Shown here: piece by piece, positions 1 through 5,311 of the stretch
How positions within the stretch are numbered: position 1 is the first letter of the stretch
How the letters are laid out: each line of letters opens with the position of its first letter
Source of the DNA: Akkermansia sp.
GTDB lineage: Bacteria; Verrucomicrobiota; Verrucomicrobiia; Verrucomicrobiales; Akkermansiaceae
Length of the DNA stretch: 10,216 bases
Reading direction: 5' to 3'
Assembly: GCA_020047775.1 (NCBI GenBank)
Contig: JAIFNK010000116.1
Coordinates: 1-10,216 of the forward strand
Program-made: the position numbers and the translations under genes
The notes under the pieces: model-generated
What the model saw: only the letters and a program-made list of their open reading frames with translations
Database searches by the model: none
What the model was told of the DNA's origin: nothing

Positions 1-1344
1 CATTTCACCAAAGCAGCGATGCAGGATGCGCTGCCAGTAATAGGCGAAGGGCGCGGCGGTGATTTCATTGTGGGTCGTCATGACCAGTCCTTCCGCAGCA
101 AGGACGGAAAGAATGGCGTCGCGGCCCTCCGCAGTCAGCCATTGCTGGTTGCGCTGAAGCTCGCGCTTGCTGATGGAACCGCGCTCGCGGATGGCCCTCA
201 GCACCCTCTGCACCGGATCAGGACCGCCCGGACTCTCGAACCCGTGACCGTGCCAGCCGAGCGCTTCGACGCCCAGGCAGACGCCCTGCAGGACCGTGGT
301 GAAGAGATCAAAGGTGAGGTCGAGCTGCTCCGCATCAGGCGTGCCGCCTGGGGCCATGATGCCCACCAACCGTCGACAGCACGGCAGCAGCTCGCGCATG
401 GTGCGCGTGACGAAAAACTCATAGTCCGACGGGACATGGCGCAGCCGCTCACGCAGTCGGGTGATCCGCGACCTGACATCCTGCGGTTTGATCAGGTCGA
501 GCCGCTGGTAGGACTCGACCGATGTCGCCCGCGAATCCACCGCTTCCCCTGCCAGCGCGAAGCCGATCCACTCCAGCGCCAGGTGTCCCGGCATGACCAG
601 CGGCTCGCAGGCGGTGTGGGGTAGAAACAACACGGGGATGGCGTTGCGGACGATGCCGTCGGCGAAATGATTGTCCCAATCTGTCACCGGGATAGAACCG
701 GCGATGCTGAGGCGCTTGGTTTCCTCCCGCATCCGCGCGCCGTAGCCGGTCGGGTGAATGAGCAACTCCGGGTGCAGCCTGAGGTCCTCCTTGAGTTGCC
801 GCCCGTCCTCCCCGCGATCCAACCGCAGGATGGTGTGGCCGGAAGCATCGGTGAACCACCCATACTCGTTGTCACGGCGGTCGGCATACCAGCCAGCCCG
901 GCCCCGGCCGTGGTTGTCCGCCAATACACTGGAAAACTTCGCAGCCAGCGGGCACTCGCCGGGTTCGGTCAGGCCAAAGAAATCAACCACCGGGTTGGGA
1001 GATTGCTGCTGTTTCTGGACCAGCAGGGCCTGCATGGTTTTACGGTTGCGCTCGAATGTCTCTGCCTCCGGACGTGGCCCCGGTCGGACCATGCCGGTCA
1101 GGTTTTGCATGACCGCGTCAATCGGATCAGACGGCTCGTCGCCGGCATGGACGAGGAGGAACCCCGGCGGCTGCGACATCATCGACGGTCCCGCCGTCTG
1201 GCACAGCGTGAGTATTAGCGCGGTCGTGCCCATCACCCGCGTCACCGGGTCCTCCGCGCACTCGTGCATGAAGCGCCCGACATCCGCCATCGGGTTGCGC
1301 ATCATGCGGTGCATGTCCCAGCCGTGATTGTCGATATTATGCAT
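1..1344 (-). CDS. Diverged DUF3987-like protein B (partial, runs off left edge)
   Basis: An open frame reads leftwards from ATG 1344-1342 to base 1 without a stop: 448 residues, C-terminus not in the window. The start overlaps the last 8 bases of the upstream gene, which suggests translational coupling. I see a short N-terminal part with MRNPMADVGRFMHEC, a helical stretch (TALILTLCQTAG, about 41-52), then GFLLVHAGDEPSDPIDAV (about 61-78). The last segment lines up with the P-loop-like segment of the upstream protein but has no GKS/T. A middle region follows (about 110-370), then a likely winged helix (about 379-430; RAIRERGSISKRELQRN, LSVLAAEGLV). The layout matches the upstream neighbour, so I read the two as diverged tandem paralogues. 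The link to DUF3987 (found in phage and plasmid primase/helicase-like proteins) is inference from layout, and ATPase activity looks unlikely. Function unknown. Confidence 0.75.
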   Translation of the reverse strand, partial: MHNIDNHGWDMHRMMRNPMADVGRFMHECAEDPVTRVMGTTALILTLCQTAGPSMMSQPPGFLLVHAGDEPSDPIDAVMQNLTGMVRPGPRPEAETFERNRKTMQALLVQKQQQSPNPVVDFFGLTEPGECPLAAKFSSVLADNHGRGRAGWYADRRDNEYGWFTDASGHTILRLDRGEDGRQLKEDLRLHPELLIHPTGYGARMREETKRLSIAGSIPVTDWDNHFADGIVRNAIPVLFLPHTACEPLVMPGHLALEWIGFALAGEAVDSRATSVESYQRLDLIKPQDVRSRITRLRERLRHVPSDYEFFVTRTMRELLPCCRRLVGIMAPGGTPDAEQLDLTFDLFTTVLQGVCLGVEALGWHGHGFESPGGPDPVQRVLRAIRERGSISKRELQRNQQWLTAEGRDAILSVLAAEGLVMTTHNEITAAPFAYYWQRILHRCFGEM

Positions 1345-2776
1345 CGAGGGTCAGCATGCGTGATGGGGTTGTAGTTGCGAGCTTCCATTCCCGGCCACGG
1401 ACCACGGCGTCCCCGCGGTCGATCAAGAGTTCCAGTGCTTTGCGACAGACGTCAGAATCGAGGTTGTTGCTACGCCGCATCAAATCGCGGACGGTGTGAG
1501 GTCCTTCCATCAGCTTCAGGCGGAAGCTGGCGGCAAGAGCTTCGATGAACTGGCGGCGGGCCTCCTCCAGAATCACTTCACGGTGGTGGACCATGCGCAG
1601 GGCCAGCAGACGTGCGAAGGCGTCCACCTGTGCGTCGGAAATCCGGGGGCGATCCTGTGCGGGAGCGGCTTGCAGGATCCTCACCAAACCGAACAACAAA
1701 CTGGCCCACAGCGGACGCAGCGTTCCCGCGATGCCGGGGAAGCGTGACTCGTATCGCGCGAGGAAGGCGTTCCACTCGGCCTGGCTGCGGGCGACTGAGT
1801 AGTCCATGGTCACCGGCAACGGTTTGCGGAAGTTGAAGCGCCTGGCCATCATGTCCACCACGGCCGCGTCGAAGCACGCGGCGACCCGGTCCAACTGCGG
1901 CTCCTCATCGGCAGTGGTGGTAATTTCAAACTCCGGGCCGACAGCGTGGTCGCAAAGCCACAACAAGCGCTCCAGCCAACCCGCCACGGCACCATTCCCA
2001 AGTAGGTTGTTGAGCGAGTCCATTGGGTCGGTCGCGATCACTTCGCCCCTGACGCTGGCTCCAAGCGTCTTACGCTGCGGACAACCGCTCACCACCTCGC
2101 TGCACACCTGGTTCAGCAGCGTTGCGCCGCCTTTCCCTGACAGTGTGGTATGAACCAGCAAACGCCCGCGATGGGCGAAACTCATCGCAGCGGTCAGCCC
2201 GTCCGCCGAGCCAATGCCCGCATAGATCACCGGCGTCTCCGTGATTTCATCGGCATCCGCGTCCGATGGCGGCAGCAGGATTTGACGTAGTTCTTCCTCG
2301 AAACTGCCCTCGGTGATGTATGCGCCCTTTTTCAGCCGGTCCAGCAGGGTCGGGGTTTTTTCTTCCTCATCAACTCCAAGGAACGCACTCACCTCCGAGA
2401 CGCGCTTTTCCCGCAGCTTCCCTCTTTCCAGCTTTTGGCGGATATGTGCGTAGATGTTGTTCTGCCGGGCTTCGATGGCAGCCAACACCCGGTCTTTCAC
2501 CATGCCGCAGGATAACCCGCCGCTGACCAGCACGTTCATGCCGACCGGGATGCGGGTGCCGTCATCACTGTCGGCCAGACACGACCCAAGCGGGGCGATG
2601 TTGGCGAGCGTCAGCGCCATCGCGGCGAGCGTGTTGGCACCTGCATTCAGGTTGCCCTCGCCGAGCGACACGGCATTGAACTGGTGGAGGAGCAGGGCGG
2701 CATCACTCACGTCGCCGGTTTCCAGCGACGTATGCTTCGTGAGTTCGGAAGGGTGATTGGGTGTGGGCGAAACCAT
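1337..2776 (-). CDS. DUF3987-like protein A, degenerate P-loop, C-terminal winged helix
   Basis: A complete 479-residue frame, ATG 2776-2774 to TAA 1339-1337. The N-terminal region (about 20-65) is helical. It is followed by MNVLVSGGLSCGMVKDRV (about 80-97), placed where DUF3987-type proteins carry a Walker A loop; here GGLSCGM (86-92) lacks the GKS/T. A charged helical stretch (about 100-150) precedes a mixed alpha/beta domain with VIYAGIGSADGLTAAMSF (183-200), TTLSGKGGATLLNQ (210-223) and GWLERLLWLCD (266-276). The C-terminus (about 425-468; GPHTVRDLMRRSNNLDSDVC) looks like a winged helix for DNA contact. It lies 24 bases downstream of the LysR gene and overlaps the next gene by 8 bases, so the three are probably co-transcribed. 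There is no purine-rich ribosome binding site before the start. Family assignment is by layout only. Role unknown; a DNA-handling regulator, or part of a mobile-element or defence unit, is possible. Confidence 0.8.
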   Translation of the reverse strand: MVSPTPNHPSELTKHTSLETGDVSDAALLLHQFNAVSLGEGNLNAGANTLAAMALTLANIAPLGSCLADSDDGTRIPVGMNVLVSGGLSCGMVKDRVLAAIEARQNNIYAHIRQKLERGKLREKRVSEVSAFLGVDEEEKTPTLLDRLKKGAYITEGSFEEELRQILLPPSDADADEITETPVIYAGIGSADGLTAAMSFAHRGRLLVHTTLSGKGGATLLNQVCSEVVSGCPQRKTLGASVRGEVIATDPMDSLNNLLGNGAVAGWLERLLWLCDHAVGPEFEITTTADEEPQLDRVAACFDAAVVDMMARRFNFRKPLPVTMDYSVARSQAEWNAFLARYESRFPGIAGTLRPLWASLLFGLVRILQAAPAQDRPRISDAQVDAFARLLALRMVHHREVILEEARRQFIEALAASFRLKLMEGPHTVRDLMRRSNNLDSDVCRKALELLIDRGDAVVRGREWKLATTTPSRMLTLDA

Positions 2777-2800
2777 TTGGTGTCATTTTGGTTAGGTGCT

Positions 2801-3706
2801 TCAGCCGTGCTGTAGGATTTCAACCAAGCTATCCACGGCTCCGGCGCGGATGCCCACGCGGTCCAAGCTCCGGGCGTTCGAGATGAGCGCCAGCATCCGT
2901 GGCTTCAGCGCGGCGATCTTCTCGTGCTTGAACTTCTTTGGATCGAAATCCACCGAGGCCATGTCAGGCAGCACGGCGGCGGTGTGGCCGTATTGAACAA
3001 CTCGTGCCAAATCGGTGAACGAGGAAACCCGCGCCGCCACTTGCGGCCGGAGTTTTACCTCGCCGAGCCACTGGTGCCAGCGTTGCACAAACTGCCCGCC
3101 CGGGAGCAGATCGGCGACTGGGGCATTTCCCAAAAGCTCTTTGATCGAGGAGCGCCCTTTCCAGAGCGCGTTGGCTGCGAACGCCGCGTAGCCGACGGAG
3201 CCAATCCGCTGGCGTTTGGTTTCGGGTGGCAGCGCGTCCTCGCGGACAATCCCGAAGTCGAGCCGCCCATCCGCCACGGCGCGGACCACGTCCATCGTCC
3301 TCATCTGCTCCGCTTCGATGATCGTGTTGCCCAGCACCCGGCTCATCTCCGCCAACCGGGGAAGCAGCAGCCAGTCGATCACGCTGCCCTGCGAACCGAA
3401 GCTCACGCGGACGCAGCGGCCCGCCATCGATTCCCGGAAATCATCCAGCTCGCTGAACTGGCGGTGGATGACCATGGCAAGGCGGCGGCCTTCCTCGGTG
3501 ATTTCAATCCGCCGGCCCACCCTGCGTGTGAGCGCCACGCCGAAGAAGCCCTCCAGCTCCTTGATCTGCCGGGAATACTGCGACTGCTTCGTTTGATCTC
3601 CTTGTGCGGCCTGAGTGAGATTCCCGGCCTCCGCGACCTTCAGAAAGGAACGCAGACGGTCCAGCGACAGACCGGAAATGTCAAAAAGCTGCTCAAATTC
3701 ATTCAT
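2801..3706 (-). CDS. LysR-type transcriptional regulator
   Basis: A 301-residue protein, a normal LysR length, from ATG 3706-3704 to TGA 2803-2801. The N-terminal winged helix-turn-helix (about 14-74) shows the family pattern: LDRLRSFLKVAEAGNLTQAA, then SQYSRQIKELEGFFGVAL, then RRIEITEEGRRL. A helical linker follows. From about residue 95 comes a LysR substrate-binding domain (VRVSFGSQGSVIDWLLLPRL; DVVRAVADGRLDFGIVRED; VQYGHTAAVLPD). A 13-residue extension precedes the usual LysR start; I keep it because the next in-frame ATG lies far inside the domain. It is the first gene of a leftward unit with the two DUF3987-like genes, and it is divergent from the phosphoesterase gene. LysR proteins usually control a divergent neighbour and themselves, but here the co-directional unit is also a likely target. 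The ligand cannot be read from the sequence. Confidence 0.9.
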   Translation of the reverse strand: MNEFEQLFDISGLSLDRLRSFLKVAEAGNLTQAAQGDQTKQSQYSRQIKELEGFFGVALTRRVGRRIEITEEGRRLAMVIHRQFSELDDFRESMAGRCVRVSFGSQGSVIDWLLLPRLAEMSRVLGNTIIEAEQMRTMDVVRAVADGRLDFGIVREDALPPETKRQRIGSVGYAAFAANALWKGRSSIKELLGNAPVADLLPGGQFVQRWHQWLGEVKLRPQVAARVSSFTDLARVVQYGHTAAVLPDMASVDFDPKKFKHEKIAALKPRMLALISNARSLDRVGIRAGAVDSLVEILQHG

Positions 3707-3720
3707 GACTACACAGTCAG

Positions 3721-3726
3721 TTTATA
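3721..3726 (-). promoter_or_regulatory. Possible -10 element of the LysR operon
   Basis: On the minus strand the hexamer TATAAA (3726-3721) lies 14 bases before the LysR ATG, within the only AT-rich stretch upstream of the gene. Transcription would then start about 8 bases before the ATG, giving a very short leader. That would fit the lack of a Shine-Dalgarno sequence. I see no convincing -35 element at 17 bases upstream, so this is weak. Confidence 0.25.
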
Positions 3727-3737
3727 TGCATTATTAC

Positions 3738-3756
3738 AACTTACAAGATTGAAGTT
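3738..3756. promoter_or_regulatory. Candidate LysR-type operator in divergent intergenic region
   Basis: AACTT (3738-3742) and AAGTT (3752-3756) form an inverted repeat around 9 bases. It contains the T-N11-A arrangement (T3741, A3753) typical of LysR-type boxes, here CTT-N9-AAG. It lies between the LysR start (3706) and the phosphoesterase start (3778), in an AT-rich stretch that stands out from the GC-rich surroundings. This is a motif match only; a short inverted repeat can arise by chance in AT-rich DNA. Confidence 0.4.
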
Positions 3757-3777
3757 TATCAGCCATGCTCCGCACGT

Positions 3778-4746
3778 ATGAAGAACGAAATGCACTACGA
3801 CATCATCGGCGACGTTCACGGACGTTTCGACAAGCTCACCCTCCTGATGGATAGGCTCGGCTACCGAAAGGAGGGCGACGGCTTCATCCCGCTGGCCGGA
3901 CACCACGCCCTGTTCCTCGGCGACCTAATAGACCCCAAACCGGGCCATCCCGTTCCCGGCGGTGTGCGCGCCACGCTGCGGGCCGTGAAAGCCATGTGCG
4001 ACCGCGGTGACTCGCTCTGTCTGATGGGCAATCACGAGCTGAACGCCCTCTACTTTCACAGCAAGGGGCCGGATGGGAAGTGGCTGAGAGTGCGCGGCAG
4101 CAAGAACATCGCCATGCACCAGGGCACTCTCGATGACTTCCCGGACCACGATGATCCCGCAGGCGAATGGCATCAGGTTTGGATGCCGTGGATGAAGCGA
4201 CTGCCCTTCCACATCGACTTCGGCGGCTTCCGCGCCGTCCATGCAACATGGCATGAAGGGATGATCGATCGCATCGCGGGTCGGAGTCTGGAATGCCCGG
4301 AGTTTTTTCTGGGGGCTTCTAGCAAACACACAGCGGAGGGAGAGGCTGTTGAAATTCTACTCAAGGGCGTCGAGGTCGAGCTTCCCGACGGCGTGCGGTT
4401 TCGAGACCACACCGGCGCATCACGCGGCAACATCCGCGCCCGGTGGTGGGAGCTGCCGGATCCGGACATCGGCTACGATCAGCTGGTCTTCCCGCACGAC
4501 CCGGCCATCCCGTCCGATCCCGTTAGGCCCGAATCTTTCGAGCAAATCCCGGGATACCCTATCGACGCGCCTCCCGTCTTCTTCGGCCATTACCTCAAGC
4601 CAGCGGAATCCCCGCTGACACCTGAGCGCCACAACGTCGCCTGTCTCGATCACGCCGCCGCGAAGGGTGGCCCGCTCGTCGCCTACCGCTGGAAAGGGGA
4701 GGCCGTCATCAACTCTCAACATTACGTCTCATCCCATGAAAACTGA
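3778..4746 (+). CDS. Calcineurin-like metallophosphoesterase (PPP-type)
   Basis: A 322-residue protein related to the diadenosine-tetraphosphatase/Ser-Thr phosphatase branch of metallophosphoesterases and to the phosphatase part of bacterial Pnkp. The metal-binding motifs are in order: GDVHG (11-15; D12, H14), GDLID (48-52; D49), GNHE (84-87; N85, H86), VHATWH (154-159; H155) and FGHY (269-272; H271). The usual GDxxDRGP motif reads GDLIDPKPGH here, without the arginine that normally contacts the phosphate. The substrate could be a nucleotide, nucleic acid end or phosphoprotein; the sequence does not decide. The start at 3778 is the first ATG in frame, with a second at 3790; neither has a ribosome binding site. 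It is divergent from the LysR gene and may be under its control. No signal peptide, so cytoplasmic. Confidence 0.88.
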   Translation: MKNEMHYDIIGDVHGRFDKLTLLMDRLGYRKEGDGFIPLAGHHALFLGDLIDPKPGHPVPGGVRATLRAVKAMCDRGDSLCLMGNHELNALYFHSKGPDGKWLRVRGSKNIAMHQGTLDDFPDHDDPAGEWHQVWMPWMKRLPFHIDFGGFRAVHATWHEGMIDRIAGRSLECPEFFLGASSKHTAEGEAVEILLKGVEVELPDGVRFRDHTGASRGNIRARWWELPDPDIGYDQLVFPHDPAIPSDPVRPESFEQIPGYPIDAPPVFFGHYLKPAESPLTPERHNVACLDHAAAKGGPLVAYRWKGEAVINSQHYVSSHEN

Positions 4747-4816
4747 CCTGCCAGCCATTCACCGCTTTCTTGGAGAAGCCCACCACCACGCCATGCAGAT
4801 AGCTCACTTTAGATGA
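4736..4816 (+). CDS. Tiny ORF overlapping the end of the phosphoesterase gene (26 aa)
   Basis: ATG 4736 lies 8 bases before the phosphoesterase stop codon, in another frame, and opens MKTDLPAIHRFLGEAHHHAM followed by six residues and TGA at 4814-4816. The overlap is the kind seen in coupled operon genes, but the product is very short and I do not recognise it. It may be the stub of a gene cut at the island end, or chance. Confidence 0.2.
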   Translation: MKTDLPAIHRFLGEAHHHAMQIAHFR

Positions 4817-4848
4817 TTGCCCAAAGAATTACGCCTCCACTAAGCCGG

Positions 4849-4868
4849 TGTGCCCAAATGTGCCCAAA
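4849..4868 (+). repeat. Tandem TGTGCCCAAA direct repeat (two perfect copies)
   Basis: The 10-base unit TGTGCCCAAA occurs twice in a row (4849-4858, 4859-4868) and the next two bases (TG) begin a third. A partial copy (TGCCCAAA, 4818-4825) lies shortly before. Inverted copies lie further on, at 4991-5011. Short direct and inverted repeats of this size are typical of arm-type sites for tyrosine recombinases or of regulatory-protein sites. Confidence 0.7.
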
Positions 4869-4890
4869 TGCAAGATCATGGTGCTGGTGA

Positions 4891-4913
4891 GTGCTGGCCT
4901 AGAAGCCACGCAC
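4891..4913. other. Hairpin downstream of the phosphoesterase gene
   Basis: GTGCTGGC (4891-4898) pairs with GCCA plus GCAC (4905-4908, 4910-4913), eight base pairs with one bulged C and the six-base loop CTAGAA. No T-run follows, so it is not a standard intrinsic terminator. It might still end or stabilise the phosphoesterase message, or be part of the junction structure. Confidence 0.3.
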
Positions 4914-4990
4914 AGTCACCGCAGCAGGAGGCCCCGGGGGACCCAACGTGGCAACGGTTGCAGTTGCCCTATTTTCCCCTCCTCGGCAGA

Positions 4991-5011
4991 ATTGGGCACA
5001 CTTTGGGCACA
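4991..5011 (-). repeat. Inverted counterparts of the TGTGCCCAAA repeat
   Basis: TTTGGGCACA at 5002-5011 is the exact reverse complement of TGTGCCCAAA, and ATTGGGCACA at 4991-5000 differs by one base. The two copies start 11 bases apart, about one helical turn, like the 10-base phase of the direct pair at 4849-4868. The two pairs face each other across about 120 bases. Confidence 0.7.
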
Positions 5012-5027
5012 CCTGCCAACTCCTAAC

Positions 5028-5058
5028 AAAAAATCTCGAGGCTTTTCAGCTTCGGGAG
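5028..5058 (-). terminator. Intrinsic terminator of tRNA-Leu
   Basis: On the minus strand, arms at 5058-5048 and 5043-5035 pair in three blocks (GCT/AGC, AGC/GCT, CT/AG) with single mismatches, around a GAAA loop (5047-5044). A run of six T follows at 5033-5028. It begins 17 bases past the CCA end of the tRNA, in the right direction, so it most likely ends the tRNA transcript. Confidence 0.6.
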
Positions 5059-5074
5059 TCTTTGAAAATCAACA

Positions 5075-5161
5075 TGGTGCGCGCGACAGGACTCGAACCT
5101 GAACAGGGTTGCCCCCACTAGAACCTGAATCTAGCGCGTCTACCAATTCCGCCACGCGCGC
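5075..5161 (-). tRNA. tRNA-Leu (anticodon CAG)
   Basis: A class II tRNA of 87 bases with the CCA end encoded. The acceptor stem GCGCGCG/CGCGCGC is a full seven pairs with discriminator A (5078) and CCA (5077-5075). The leucine-type D region GGCGGAATTGGTAGACGC is followed by the anticodon stem CTAGA/TCTAG with loop TTCAGGT, so the anticodon is CAG (5127-5125), reading CUG. The long variable arm GGGG-GCAA-CCCT closes on a GNRA-type loop. The T loop is TTCGAGT with stem CAGG/CCTG; the outermost T-stem position is a T-T mismatch. The 3' end points left, towards the repeat-rich junction and the putative island. Confidence 0.95.
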
Positions 5162-5311
5162 ACATCATCGATTGCTCGGCAGGAAAAACACCATGCCGCC
5201 CGGAGGATTGCAACCCCGTTTTCTCAAAGTTTTTCAGATTGGCGTTTCAGCCCTGCGCATCGACATTTTTCGGCGTTGCCAAACCGGCGCGTCCTCAACC
5301 ACCTTCCCGCC
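5162..5311. promoter_or_regulatory. Divergent upstream region of tRNA-Leu and M16 protease
   Basis: About 150 bases that must hold the promoters of both the leftward tRNA and the rightward protease. It has short A/T runs (GTTTTCTCAAAGTTTTTCAG, 5218-5237; ACATTTTTC, 5261-5269) within otherwise GC-rich DNA. I see no -35/-10 pair good enough to place, and no ribosome binding site before ATG 5312. Confidence 0.35.

Larger units (their letters stand above)
4747..5074. other. Non-coding junction region between phosphoesterase and tRNA-Leu
   Basis: About 330 bases with no convincing gene apart from the tail of the tiny overlapping ORF. It holds the TGTGCCCAAA direct and inverted copies, a hairpin at 4891-4913, an inverted repeat GGCAAC-N7-GTTGCC at 4950-4968 with GCAACGGTTGC nested in it, and a terminator at 5028-5058. 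This crowding of short repeats beside the 3' end of a tRNA resembles the attachment region of an integrated element. That reading is inference; no integrase gene is present in the window. Confidence 0.5.

Noticed and set aside
210..223. SGKGGATLL in DUF3987-like protein A (residues 213-221) as an intact P-loop
   Set aside because: It lacks the GxxxxGK[ST] spacing and sits in the middle domain, not after the N-terminal strand where the family's P-loop lies; the positions in this entry are residue numbers of the protein at 1337-2776.
19..1327. Plus-strand frames of 183-201 residues in the first 1.3 kb
   Set aside because: The minus strand here has one continuous 448-codon frame coupled to the upstream gene, with consistent domain layout; the plus frames overlap one another and show no domain.
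2924..3781. 285-residue plus-strand frame across the LysR gene
   Set aside because: It is antisense to a well-recognised LysR protein and has no domain character of its own.
4818..5011. CRISPR array from the TGTGCCCAAA repeats
   Set aside because: The units are 10 bases, partly inverted, without regular spacers or cas genes.
5276..5311. TTG start for the M16 protease
   Set aside because: It would add a charged twelve-residue lead before a normal export signal that starts exactly at ATG 5312.
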